A stretch of DNA of 64,000 nucleotides from Paenibacillus amylolyticus (GCF_001570725.1 NZ_BCNV01000006.1:186001-250000), one strand, 5' to 3'. Positions 53,227-62,201 are shown, counted from the stretch's first letter. Notes: generated from the letters alone by a model not told the origin. Made by a program: numbers and translations.

Positions 53227-54491
53227 GTCGGTCCTCCGTTGGTCTGCTCATGAGAAAAGGTTTTTCCCTGCACGGGGATCATATTGAAGCTCTGGGGAGA
53301 ATTTTTGAGGAGGTCCATTTATGGACCTCTGTTCCTGGGTATGAACAAGATCCGCGCTTTCGGTCGGTTCAGCTTCTTCCCAAGTATGAGAATGTGGAAG
53401 AAATGATTGAGCAGGCGAAAGAAAAGGGAGTCCCGTTTTTTGTTACCTGGCAGGAGACGGATATTGTGCTGAATGCCAGATTAAATGAAGGATTGGGAAG
53501 ACAGGATATCCCTGTTCGGGCAGCTGAGATTGCCAGAGATAAGTCCAGACAACGTCAGTTTTTGCAGCAGCAGAACACAGCTTGTCCGGTATTTCATGCT
53601 GTAAATACGATGGATGAGGCCGTATCGGCAGCAGCAAGTGTAGGTTATCCGGTTATTATCAAACCGACACTGGCGGCATCCAGCAGTCACGTAGCGCTCG
53701 TTCATTCTCTTACCGAATTGAAGCAGGCCTTTGATAGCATATCGCAACTTGCCGTTTCGCAATCCGGATTGTACTTCGATGATGAATGTCCTGCAATAGC
53801 GCTGATTGAAGAGTTCCTTCCGGGCGAGGAGATCACACTGGATGGAGTGGTCGTCCACGGAACGTTTTATCTGGGGGGAATACATAACAAACTCAGAATG
53901 CCAGGTCCTTATTTTGAAGAGGATGAATATACCCTGCCTTTCCAGGGAGAATCCAATGTGGAACAAGATCTTTGTGAGATGGCTCGGCAAATATGCACAG
54001 ATCTGAAGCTTGAAAATGGACTGTTTAACGTTGAAGCCAGACAAAACGCAAACGGGGAGTACAAAGTGGTGGAATTCAGCTGTCGTATCAGTGGGGGGCA
54101 TGTCTATCGCAATATCCGAGATGTGTACGGGACCGATCTGGTGACCGCCCATGCTTACGGTCTTCTGGGCGAGGATGCGCTTGCTGCCCATTTTGCGAAA
54201 CGAACGGCTCCAAAGTGTGCAACCTGTATCAAATTTGTCTATCGTGACGGGAAAGTATTAAATAATGCCAGCGGTGAGGCAGCGAGCGATGTCAGGTACC
54301 GGGCTTATTATCCGGTAGCTGCCAAAGGAAGAGTGGTCCACTCTGCTCCAAAAGGATTCGACATCACAGGTCTGCTGTCTGTGCGTACCCAATATGAGGG
54401 TCCTGAGGACATTGAATCGGTTAAACAGGCTGCAAGGGTTCTTGAACAAAAGCTTGATTTGCAAGTTGCTGAGGTGAGACAGCTGCAATGA
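53223..54491 (+). CDS. ATP-grasp ligase (second of the operon)
   Basis: 422 residues. The nucleotide Lys is in YPVIIKPTLAASSSHVALV, the hinge is ALIEEFLPGEEITLDG, and the metal site NVEARQNANGEYKVVEFSCR carries Glu and Asn/Arg equivalents (EFSCRISGG instead of the more usual E-x-N/G-x-R). The two ATP-grasp genes share little beyond motifs, so they are not a recent duplication and probably catalyse different couplings. ATGA overlaps link it to both neighbours. Confidence 0.87.
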   Translation: MSRSSVGLLMRKGFSLHGDHIEALGRIFEEVHLWTSVPGYEQDPRFRSVQLLPKYENVEEMIEQAKEKGVPFFVTWQETDIVLNARLNEGLGRQDIPVRAAEIARDKSRQRQFLQQQNTACPVFHAVNTMDEAVSAAASVGYPVIIKPTLAASSSHVALVHSLTELKQAFDSISQLAVSQSGLYFDDECPAIALIEEFLPGEEITLDGVVVHGTFYLGGIHNKLRMPGPYFEEDEYTLPFQGESNVEQDLCEMARQICTDLKLENGLFNVEARQNANGEYKVVEFSCRISGGHVYRNIRDVYGTDLVTAHAYGLLGEDALAAHFAKRTAPKCATCIKFVYRDGKVLNNASGEAASDVRYRAYYPVAAKGRVVHSAPKGFDITGLLSVRTQYEGPEDIESVKQAARVLEQKLDLQVAEVRQLQ

Positions 54492-55720
54492 TGCAGACTA
54501 TTCTGTTCATCCTCTTCCTGTCTATTACCCTATGTGGAGATACCATTCTGAATATTACCCTGATCTGGTCTGTACTGGAACAGGGCGGGTCCATTACTCA
54601 TCTGAGTATCATTATTACGATAATGAGTTTGGTGCCTATTTTACTGCAAAAGTATAGCTTTTTTCTTAAAACGGCCCTTAAAGAAAGACCATTACTAATT
54701 TTCAGCTTGGCTCGTATTCTGGGCATTGTGTTTCTGCTTGTGTTCTTGATTCAATTTTCAGGTAATACCAATGTGTATGGTTTATATCTGATAGGTGGCA
54801 TCTTCTCCGTGATTCTGTTCTTGTCCAATCAGAGTCTGGAAATCTACATGTCCCAGATGGTATTGGATGGAAAAATCAAATCACACAAGGCCTCCCATGA
54901 CTTGCAGACTGCAATTCAGATTGGTGCATTTGGAGGAAGTGCGTTAACCGGAATTCTACTTAACATAGGTGGATTGCCAATGATCTCGACGGTACTGATG
55001 GTGACGCTGGCTGTGGGCATGATGGCTCCATGGCTCATTCCGATTCTGTCCCGATCCGGTCAGGTGGATCAGAACGTACAGAAAGCTTCAACGGAGGCGC
55101 CGCAGATTGCGTACTCCGACGTCGTGCGGAAAAAAGTACTGAACATGACCATACTGGCGGTAGTTGTATTAACCGTGCAATTGGGAGCAATCAATTTTAT
55201 CGTACCAATTTTGTTCCATGATATCTATAACTGGGATTCATCCCGTTATGGGGCCATGGGCGCAGCGATGGGTCTGGGTGCTTTCCTGGCAACGATGATT
55301 CGTAAGTGGGAACACCGAATTCCAATGTATCTATTTATACTGATTGGTGTGATCGATATCATTATTGGCACAGTACAGGTGTTTGCGGTGTCGTTGATCT
55401 GCGGATTCATGCTTGGGTTTGTATTTAACCGGACACGTATCATGCAAAGGTCTGTCATGTTTGATAACTTGCGCAGCCGCGAAGAGACCATGAAGTGGTC
55501 GGGCAGATCAACGTTCGCCACTCAATTTACAAGATCAGTTGTCCCACTGGTGCTGGCACTTCCGCTATCTCTGATGGGGCAGGAGAACACGGGCGTGCTG
55601 TTAGGAACACTGGGTGTTACGGTGACGGTTATCCTGTTTGTCGCCATCCGACTGGAGAATAGATTGCCGCTTCAAGGCACCGAATCGATCATTGCTGGGG
55701 ATAGTAAACCTTCAGTTTAA
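54488..55720 (+). CDS. MFS transporter, probable exporter of the operon product
   Basis: 410 residues with about 11-12 hydrophobic segments. Acidic Asp in TM1 (LCGDTILNITLIW) and cytosolic loop VLDGKIKSHKASHD. The general form is that of drug-efflux MFS proteins. It overlaps the upstream ligase by ATGA and is the last gene before the terminator, which fits export and self-protection for a small-molecule pathway. Confidence 0.85.
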   Translation: MMQTILFILFLSITLCGDTILNITLIWSVLEQGGSITHLSIIITIMSLVPILLQKYSFFLKTALKERPLLIFSLARILGIVFLLVFLIQFSGNTNVYGLYLIGGIFSVILFLSNQSLEIYMSQMVLDGKIKSHKASHDLQTAIQIGAFGGSALTGILLNIGGLPMISTVLMVTLAVGMMAPWLIPILSRSGQVDQNVQKASTEAPQIAYSDVVRKKVLNMTILAVVVLTVQLGAINFIVPILFHDIYNWDSSRYGAMGAAMGLGAFLATMIRKWEHRIPMYLFILIGVIDIIIGTVQVFAVSLICGFMLGFVFNRTRIMQRSVMFDNLRSREETMKWSGRSTFATQFTRSVVPLVLALPLSLMGQENTGVLLGTLGVTVTVILFVAIRLENRLPLQGTESIIAGDSKPSV

Positions 55721-55767
55721 AACAGGGATATAACCCGTAACGGTTGGGAATGAATTATACGAAGGGT

Positions 55768-55797
55768 CAGCCAGGTGCGTTCTGGTTGGCTTTTTTT
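55768..55797 (+). terminator. Terminator of the ATP-grasp/YqcI operon
   Basis: AGCCAG and TTGGCT pair around GTGCGTTCTGG-type sequence, followed by seven Ts. Confidence 0.75.
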
Positions 55798-55874
55798 GTT
55801 GTATCCACAGGAAGATATGTGGACAAGAAAGGAGAAGCTTGGGCCAGAGAGGATCTTTTGTTAACAGAAAAACT

Positions 55875-55903
55875 TGTTTTTATCTAACTAGTACTATATA
55901 GTT
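55875..55903 (+). promoter_or_regulatory. Promoter of the TetR gene, probably giving a leaderless mRNA
   Basis: TTGTTT (55875-55880), 17-base spacer and TATAGT (55898-55903) place the expected start of transcription at or next to the ATG at 55910. There is no ribosome site before that ATG. Confidence 0.5.
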
Positions 55904-55906
55904 CTA
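55889..55906. promoter_or_regulatory. TetR operator 1
   Basis: TAGTACTATATAGTTCTA overlaps the -10 of the TetR gene and matches the site at 56556-56573 at 16 of 18 bases. Confidence 0.65.
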
Positions 55907-55909
55907 AAT

Positions 55910-56530
55910 ATGACAAATCAAAAATCGAACACAGGCCCTGCCAAATCCAAGAGTACCAATCCCGTGAACCGGACCAAGGCAGTTGAAGTGGCTGCACAGT
56001 TATTTCTGCGTCAGGGGTACAGCTACGTCAGCATGGATGAGGTCGTGCGAGTGAGTGGAGTATCCAAGTCGAATATCTATTATCATTTTAAAAACAAGGA
56101 GGAATTGCTTCAGGCCGTGGTGCAATATTGGATTGCCCAGTATGAATCGGAGCTGTATCTGCTGCTCAGTCAGCGTGAGCGAGGTGTGGAGGAGCGTATT
56201 TACTCATTCATGGCTATGCTGTCGGCAGGCATTGAGGGCCGGAATTACGAAGGAAGCTGTCCGTTTGTCACGCTATATATGCAGACACCCGATAGTGCCC
56301 CCCAAGTGAAGGAAAGCATATCCAGATTCTTTCGTGAGCTTAGACCGATGGTGGAGAAGCTGTTTCAGCAAGGTTTGGATCGTGGTGAATTTCGCAAAGA
56401 AATCGAACCGGGACCGGCTGCGTTGTTATTTATTGCAGCCTTGGAAGGTTCGCTAATTCTCGCGGGAACTGCCCGTGATGTTGGGATTATAGAACAATCG
56501 GCACGTACGTTTTGTCAGATGCTTCGTTAA
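55910..56530 (+). CDS. TetR/AcrR-family transcriptional regulator
   Basis: 206 residues. The N-terminal HTH reads AAQLFLRQGYSYVSMDEVV and SGVSKSNIYYHFKNKEELL. The C-terminal ligand domain includes GSCPFVTLYMQTPDSAP, as in the TetR_C group around YcdC/LmrA-type regulators. It probably represses itself and the next gene through two near-identical operators. The first 17 residues are polar. The ATG has no ribosome site and sits at the likely transcription start. Confidence 0.92.
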   Translation: MTNQKSNTGPAKSKSTNPVNRTKAVEVAAQLFLRQGYSYVSMDEVVRVSGVSKSNIYYHFKNKEELLQAVVQYWIAQYESELYLLLSQRERGVEERIYSFMAMLSAGIEGRNYEGSCPFVTLYMQTPDSAPQVKESISRFFRELRPMVEKLFQQGLDRGEFRKEIEPGPAALLFIAALEGSLILAGTARDVGIIEQSARTFCQMLR

Positions 56531-56547
56531 TCGAAGCTCTTTTTTTG
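56521..56547 (+). terminator. Terminator overlapping the TetR stop codon
   Basis: GCTTCG and CGAAGC pair around a loop that contains the TAA stop, followed by TCTTTTTTT. Confidence 0.7.
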
Positions 56548-56555
56548 AATATAAC

Positions 56556-56573
56556 TAGTACTAAATAGTACTA
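56556..56573. promoter_or_regulatory. TetR operator 2
   Basis: TAGTACTAAATAGTACTA, two TAGTACTA palindromes separated by AA, lies just upstream of the ribosome site of the SDR-hydrolase gene. Confidence 0.65.
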
Positions 56574-56590
56574 AAAGGAGCCATAATAGA

Positions 56591-58516
56591 ATGAATGTAC
56601 ATACTAACCATGAAGCAACCACGACCATTTTTATGACAGGTAGCACAGGTTTTATCGGCAAAGAAACGGTCAAACAACTCACGCAGGGAGACGCACAATT
56701 GCTCTTGTTGGTTCGTTCGGAACAGCGAGCCAGAACTGTGCTGAAGGCTTATGGAGTGAAGGATTTCAACCGAATTACCTTTATTACAGGTGATTTGTCC
56801 ATTTCGGGTATTGGCCTTACCGCAGCGGACCGGGAGCGTTCTCTTGAAGCGAATGTGATCATTCATGCGGGTGGAACGATGGACGTCACTTTGGAACGAA
56901 AAGTAGCCGAGCAGATATTTATGAACGGGGCCAGAGAAGTGGCTCAGCTTGCACAAGAAATTCACCGTACAAGTGGACTGCGGCACTTTATCCACGTTGT
57001 CGGTTTCATGAGCCCTTATGGAGAGCGGAATGAACAGGGGAATTATCTACAGGTTGAGCATGTGGATAACAATGAAAGTGCGTATGAAGAGATGAAGTTT
57101 CATGCTGATTTGCATATTCGGGAGCATGCAGAGCAGCATAACTACCCTTTATCCGTTGTGAACCCGAGTACAGTGGTTGGACCGCGTCCCACCGGTGAAA
57201 CAGAGCAAACGGGTGGGATTGGGCTGCTTATCCAGGCCATCCAGAGAGGGCTTATGCCCGTAGTACCTGGAGGTTCATCCTATTGGTTACCCCTTGTGGA
57301 GAACGATATTGTTGCACAGACGCTTGTTTTTCTATCCAGGGAAGCTGCTCCAGTCGGAGGAACCTACCCACTGTTGGCGCGGAAGGAAGACAGTCCCAAT
57401 ATGAAGGTGTTGCTGCATCTTCTGGCACAGCAATTGGACGTATCCAAACCCATAGGGGCCGTACCACTATCATGGATTCAATGGGCTATGAAGTCAGGTG
57501 GTACACGTATCAGTGGTGTTCCAGCGGAGTCGGTGGCTTTTATTACCAACAGGTCATTCCCGGTTGAAGAGACGGAGGCTCTGTTCACACGTATGGGGCA
57601 ATCCTGGCCGGACATCCGGGAACAGCTTCCGCTGGTTACAGCCGATCTGGATTATCGTCTTCGTTATACGCCGTTACCTGAGGGTTTTCCGACAGATTAT
57701 ATCCGGTCACGGAGTGGGGATATGGCTATGCTTGGTTGGGAGGGTGAAGGTGAGCCTTGGATCATTGTGCATGGCTTGCTTCAATCTGCCGATGAGATGT
57801 TACCGTTGGGACGACAGCTTAGGGAACGGACAGGGAATCCGGTATGGTTAATCGATCTAGCTGGATTCGGACGGTCCCCTGTGCATCAGGGAGATGAGGC
57901 ATTTGAAGGTCAGGTGAATGCGCTACTTAAGGCGCTTGGTGAGTTCGAAGGTCCTGTGAAGCTGGTGGGTCATTCGATCGGTGCAGCTATTGCAGCTGCG
58001 GCAAAGATGCGTAGCGGGCGGACAGACATCCGGCTGGGTTTGCTTCAGCCAGTCGCTAACAATTCGAATCCGAATGTACTGAGATGGATTTCCCGTTTGC
58101 CGAGAGGTGTGATGCGCTCCATGCTGCGTGGCAGATCGGAAAAAAGTTGGAACCGGATGTTCAGTACATACAGCGATGGAGAAGACAACAGTGTTAGGGA
58201 TCATACGATGGCCAAGAGAATACGCTCCAGCCTCCAATCTCCTCGAATTGCGGGAGCACATGCGGATTTGTTGCGGTGGATCCACTCCGGTCAGCGAAAA
58301 GGCGCCAGATCAACGTTGTGGGCGAAATTAGAGAGTCAGCACCACGTTCAGAATGCATTAGTCATATGGGGCAAGGCAGATCGAGAATATCATTATCCCC
58401 GGGATATGAACCCACAGATCAAACACATAGAAGTGCCCTATGGGCATTACTTTCCGACGTTTCAGTATAAGGAAACAGCTGCAATCCTCGCCGAATGGTC
58501 CGATACCGTGAGATGA
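56591..58516 (+). CDS. Fusion of an extended SDR and an alpha/beta hydrolase
   Basis: 641 residues. Residues 10-360 are an extended SDR resembling thioester/fatty-acyl reductases: TGSTGFIG (16-23), LLVRSEQRA, VVNPSTVVGPRPTG, with a Tyr-x-x-x-Lys equivalent near AYEEMKFHAD. Residues 385-640 are an alpha/beta hydrolase: IIVHGLLQS, nucleophile Ser462 in GHSIGA, acid near WGKADREY, His in PYGHYFP. AAGGAG lies 10 bases before the ATG. It is controlled by the upstream TetR. A role in acyl-ester or aldehyde chemistry is likely; the substrate is unknown. I do not know a named enzyme with this order. Confidence 0.8.
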   Translation: MNVHTNHEATTTIFMTGSTGFIGKETVKQLTQGDAQLLLLVRSEQRARTVLKAYGVKDFNRITFITGDLSISGIGLTAADRERSLEANVIIHAGGTMDVTLERKVAEQIFMNGAREVAQLAQEIHRTSGLRHFIHVVGFMSPYGERNEQGNYLQVEHVDNNESAYEEMKFHADLHIREHAEQHNYPLSVVNPSTVVGPRPTGETEQTGGIGLLIQAIQRGLMPVVPGGSSYWLPLVENDIVAQTLVFLSREAAPVGGTYPLLARKEDSPNMKVLLHLLAQQLDVSKPIGAVPLSWIQWAMKSGGTRISGVPAESVAFITNRSFPVEETEALFTRMGQSWPDIREQLPLVTADLDYRLRYTPLPEGFPTDYIRSRSGDMAMLGWEGEGEPWIIVHGLLQSADEMLPLGRQLRERTGNPVWLIDLAGFGRSPVHQGDEAFEGQVNALLKALGEFEGPVKLVGHSIGAAIAAAAKMRSGRTDIRLGLLQPVANNSNPNVLRWISRLPRGVMRSMLRGRSEKSWNRMFSTYSDGEDNSVRDHTMAKRIRSSLQSPRIAGAHADLLRWIHSGQRKGARSTLWAKLESQHHVQNALVIWGKADREYHYPRDMNPQIKHIEVPYGHYFPTFQYKETAAILAEWSDTVR

Positions 58517-58610
58517 GTTCAGATTCGGACATGCAGGAATCCCATGCCAATTGTCGAAAGGGTCAAGTCGGGTTGTGAAGAGATACACCATAGACAGGAG
58601 AGATACATGT

Positions 58611-59558
58611 ATGAGTCAGCAACTTGTGGAAATCAGTAAAAATGTGCTAACCGAGTGTCTGGGGCTGCGTAGCGGAGAGAATCTGGTGGTTGTCGCAGAC
58701 GATATGAAACGGGATTTGGCGGAATCCATCTATGAGGCAGGAAAAGCACTTGGAGCAGAGTCGGTCCTGCTAATTATGGAGGAACGCAGCAGATCTGGAG
58801 AAGAGCCGCCTGCGCCCATTGCAAAGGCCATGATTCAGGCGGACGTAGCCGTGTGTATAACGCGATATTCATTAACCCATACCCAGGCACGCAAACAAGC
58901 GGCTGCATCAGGGACCCGAGTGGCAACGATGCCTGGTATGACAGAGGATATGTTTATGAACGGAGCAATCACGGCTGAATACTCAAAAGTAAAGGCATTA
59001 ACCGAGAAGGTAACGGATCTATTAACGGCAGGTCGTCATGTACGAATAGAAAAGCAGGGCCATAGTCTTTCCTTTTCCATAGAAGGTCGTAACGGTGTAC
59101 CGAGCACAGGTATGTACTTGAATCCCGGTGAATCGGGCAATTTACCATCTGGAGAAGCTTATATTGCTCCGGTTGAGGGTAAAGGTGAGGGCCGTATTGT
59201 TGTAGATGGTTCCGTTGCTGGAATAGGTGCACTCCGTGAGCCTATGCTACTAACCGTCAAGGAAGGACGTCTGGTGTCAGCTGAAGGCCCGGATGGGGCT
59301 CAATTACTGGCAACACTTGGCGAGGGGGATGGTCGCTTTCTTGGTGAATTCGGGATTGGGACCAATAACAAGGCGCGAATCACGGGTGTAGTGCTGGAAG
59401 ATGAGAAAGTGTATGGCACAATTCATGTAGCCTTTGGCAGCAATAATACATTCGGTGGAACGATTGCCGCCGGTGTGCATATCGATGCAGTTGTACAAAA
59501 GCCGGATGTGTACATCGATGATAAGTTGATTATGCGTCAAGGTGAATTGGTCGAATAA
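58611..59558 (+). CDS. M29-like aminopeptidase
   Basis: About 315 residues from ATG 58611, 10 bases after AGGAG. Candidate metal ligands follow the family pattern: Glu in PSGEAYIAPVEG, Glu in LGEFGIGTNNKA, and His in YGTIHVAFGSN. The N-terminal half has NLVVVADDMKRDLAESIYEAG, a Rossmann-like region as in M29 proteins. It is shorter than AmpS/AmpT (about 410), as in the shorter leucyl-aminopeptidase-like subgroup. It would remove N-terminal residues in the cytosol. Confidence 0.8.
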   Translation: MSQQLVEISKNVLTECLGLRSGENLVVVADDMKRDLAESIYEAGKALGAESVLLIMEERSRSGEEPPAPIAKAMIQADVAVCITRYSLTHTQARKQAAASGTRVATMPGMTEDMFMNGAITAEYSKVKALTEKVTDLLTAGRHVRIEKQGHSLSFSIEGRNGVPSTGMYLNPGESGNLPSGEAYIAPVEGKGEGRIVVDGSVAGIGALREPMLLTVKEGRLVSAEGPDGAQLLATLGEGDGRFLGEFGIGTNNKARITGVVLEDEKVYGTIHVAFGSNNTFGGTIAAGVHIDAVVQKPDVYIDDKLIMRQGELVE

Positions 59559-59595
59559 ATGAATCACTGAATAACTTCATTGAAGGGAATTGGGC

Positions 59596-59830
59596 ATGTC
59601 CACAACGTGTCCACAGTGATGGATAACTGGAGCGAAAATTCAGATTTTACGTCAGATTTACAAACAAATACACAACATGTCCACATTAAAATAATGAATA
59701 TCCACATGAAATGCTAAACATATCCACAGCATGTGTGCAATATGTGCACAACTTATCCACAAATCAGGTATAACTCATGTTTTCATTCGAGAAAACAGTC
59801 CTTTTGGAGTAATAAAACGAGTTATCCACA
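59596..59830 (+). promoter_or_regulatory. Cluster of DnaA-box-like 9-mers
   Basis: Two perfect TTATCCACA (59753-59761, 59822-59830), two ATATCCACA (59698-59706, 59720-59728), two ATGTCCACA (59596-59604, 59677-59685) and one GTGTCCACA (59607-59615), all in the same orientation, plus ATGTGCACA (59742-59750). Confidence 0.65.
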
Positions 59831-59893
59831 GAAATCTTGATTTTTTGTTCCAAGTATTTGAAAACATAGAAACAGATCCATAAATATGGGGAT

Positions 59894-59936
59894 AAAAAAG
59901 ACCAAAGATCAGCTTCGTGCCGATTTTTGGTCTTTT
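59894..59936 (-). terminator. Terminator of the dCache chemoreceptor gene
   Basis: On the minus strand AAAAGACCAAAAATC pairs with GATCTTTGGTCTTTT, followed by Ts. Confidence 0.85.
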
Positions 59937-59967
59937 CACATGTGAAATAATGAAATTGAATGTTAGG

Positions 59968-61947
59968 TTACTTACTCTCCGTGTTGAAACGACTAACTTC
60001 CAAGAGCAACTGATCTGCATGATCCGATAATGCCTTGGCGGCTTCTGCGATGTTACCAATAGATTCGGATTGCTCCGTTGTGGAGGATGCAGCTTCTTCC
60101 GTCGAAGCGGCACTTTGCTCGGCAACCGCTGCGAGGCCTGTAATGACGTCAGAGACCTGAGCTGCACCTGATTTGATGCTGTTCATGCCCGAAGTAATGG
60201 AATTGATCTGATGAATAATCTCTTCAATGGACCGACGGATATTCTCAAATGATACTGACGTCTCTGCCATAGATTCGGATTGGGCTGTACTATTCAATCT
60301 GAATTGCTCTAGCTCTGCTGCACTTTGCTGACCTGCAGTATTCAGATCATTCAGCAACTGATCGATACCCGCTACAGACTGTGAGGACTGTTCTGCCAGT
60401 TTCCGAACCTCACCAGCCACCACTGCGAATCCTCTGCCATGCTCTCCAGCACGGGCAGCTTCAATAGATGCATTCAAGGCCAGCAGATTGGTTTGGGCCG
60501 CAATATTCTGAATACTGCCCGTAATTTCGGAGATTGCTCCAATTTTGCTAAGGAGTAGTTCATTGGATGTTTCGACTCGAGTAGTGGATTGTTGCCCGAC
60601 TTCAGAAAGATTCATCTGGCGGCTGATAGCACTTGTACCACTTTCCATGGCCTGAGTAACATCCAGTATCGTTTGAGAGGCTTGATGAGCCTCATCTGTA
60701 ATCTGATCAATCACTTGATTAATGCCAGATACCATTTCTGCACCGGATTGGATGGATTCAGCCTGTTCGCCTGCACCCTTGGCAATCTCTTCAATGACTG
60801 TGGAGATCTGACCTGCAATTTCATTGCTGCCGGAAGCTTCCTTGTACATCGTTTGAGAAGAGGCTTGTACTTGCTGTGCAGAGTGATCCACCTGTTGAAT
60901 CAACTGACGCAGAGAAGTGGACATGGCATTGAAAGAAGTACCTAATTGGGCAATTTCATCTTTACCTTTGACGTCAACCTGCACCGTAAGATCTCCTGCG
61001 GCCAATTGTTGCGCACTGTTCTTCATATTCAGCAGGGGTTTGATCGTTCTGAGTGCGAAGAAGTAGGCCAGAGCCGCCAGCACCAAGGTGAAAATAACGA
61101 TAAACGCCAGATACAGCTGTTTTGTCTTGGTGAATTCCGCCAAGGCAGCAGCTTTGGAGATGGAGGTTGCTACAATCCAGTTGGTATTCGGAATTTTCTC
61201 GTAATAGATTAACTGCCGATCGTTATTATACGTATATTCGGACAATCCGCTAGGTTGATTAAGCATCGTACCCACAATATCGGTATAGTCACTCTGCTCG
61301 GCGAGAGGTGTGTTCAACAACTCTTGATTCGGATGTGATAGCACAACGCCCTTTTGGTCCAGTAAAAAGGTAAATCCGTTGTCTGTGTGGATTGAACTGA
61401 TCTCATCCTTAATGGAATCAAGTGATATATTTTCCGATATGGCCCCTTGGAAATTCCCATTCTCGTCATGTAGCGGCACGCCGATGAAAATGGACTGTAT
61501 ACCGGCTTTGGTTACATAGGCATCACTGAACGTAAGTGCGTTCGAAGCTTTGATGGCTACGTACCATGGACGCTCGCGTGCATCGAAGGTGGCATCTGGT
61601 ATGAAGCCTGCTCCGTCTAAATATGTACCGTCTTCGAGGCCGAAGTAAATGGTGGCGATATCCTCTTTGTTAGAGGCCAGTTGGAATGCTTGTAGATGCT
61701 CCATGCTGATCTCATTGAGGGGTACCGTATCATCAATGACTTTGCCCAGTGTTTCAATGACTTTGGCTTGAGTCAAAGCCCAGCCATTAACTTCTGTTAC
61801 TGCTTTCTGAACTGTACTTTGCAGCTCATTGTCTACAGATTCCGTCGCTTGCTTCTCAATCACGTACAGCGCGATATAGCTGAGTGGCGCAGCGAGCAGA
61901 ATGCAGATGGTGGTGACGATGACAATAACTTTAGTTTTGAGCGTCAT
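59968..61947 (-). CDS. Methyl-accepting chemotaxis protein with a dCache_1 sensor
   Basis: 659 residues. TM1 spans about 8-29, the extracellular dCache domain about 33-275 (with the Cache hallmark ARERPWYVAIKAS and DAYVTKAGIQSIFIGVPL), TM2 about 283-303, then HAMP and a signalling domain with the tip IQNIAAQTNLLALNASIEAA and GRGFAVVAGEVRKLAEQSSQS. RPWY-type dCache sensors often bind amino acids or other carboxylates. It is divergent from a cheW gene 340 bases away. Confidence 0.94.
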   Translation of the reverse strand: MTLKTKVIVIVTTICILLAAPLSYIALYVIEKQATESVDNELQSTVQKAVTEVNGWALTQAKVIETLGKVIDDTVPLNEISMEHLQAFQLASNKEDIATIYFGLEDGTYLDGAGFIPDATFDARERPWYVAIKASNALTFSDAYVTKAGIQSIFIGVPLHDENGNFQGAISENISLDSIKDEISSIHTDNGFTFLLDQKGVVLSHPNQELLNTPLAEQSDYTDIVGTMLNQPSGLSEYTYNNDRQLIYYEKIPNTNWIVATSISKAAALAEFTKTKQLYLAFIVIFTLVLAALAYFFALRTIKPLLNMKNSAQQLAAGDLTVQVDVKGKDEIAQLGTSFNAMSTSLRQLIQQVDHSAQQVQASSQTMYKEASGSNEIAGQISTVIEEIAKGAGEQAESIQSGAEMVSGINQVIDQITDEAHQASQTILDVTQAMESGTSAISRQMNLSEVGQQSTTRVETSNELLLSKIGAISEITGSIQNIAAQTNLLALNASIEAARAGEHGRGFAVVAGEVRKLAEQSSQSVAGIDQLLNDLNTAGQQSAAELEQFRLNSTAQSESMAETSVSFENIRRSIEEIIHQINSITSGMNSIKSGAAQVSDVITGLAAVAEQSAASTEEAASSTTEQSESIGNIAEAAKALSDHADQLLLEVSRFNTESK

Positions 61948-62033
61948 GATTTTCCTCTTTTCTAATCCTGTATATACTATTTATATCGGCAGTTGATGTG
62001 GTAATTTTATATGGCTGTTGGTAGGGGGAGTGA

Positions 62034-62201
62034 GCGATTCAAGATCAGATTTCTTCACGGGCAGAAACAGTCACACAAGCGGCTCTTTCATCAGACGTAA
62101 TCCAAGGAAATGGAATTTTGTTGAATCCAACAGGGCAAATGAGCAGAGCGGAGACAGCAACCGTAATGCAACGTTTGTTGAAGTTGGCAAAATTGATCTG
62201 A
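62034..62201 (+). pseudogene. Remnant of an S-layer homology (SLH) domain protein
   Basis: The frame reads about 55 codons to the TGA at 62199, without an initiating codon and right after a TGA at 62031. It contains SSDVIQGNGILLNPTGQMSR, then AETATVMQRLL and KLAKLI, the usual second half and end of a C-terminal SLH domain. An ATT at 62037 follows GGGGGAG, but a free SLH tail is unlikely to be made. I take it as the leftover 3' end of a deleted cell-surface gene. Confidence 0.6.

Larger units (their letters stand above)
59559..59967. other. Intergenic region with DnaA-box sequences and a terminator
   Basis: No gene. It contains at least seven DnaA-box-like 9-mers (59596-59830) and the terminator of the leftward chemoreceptor (59894-59936). 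Confidence 0.7.

Noticed and set aside
59559..59967. Replication origin suggested by DnaA boxes
   Set aside because: There is no dnaA, dnaN or other origin gene nearby, no clear AT-rich unwinding element was identified, and all boxes face one way. Kept as a DnaA-box cluster only.
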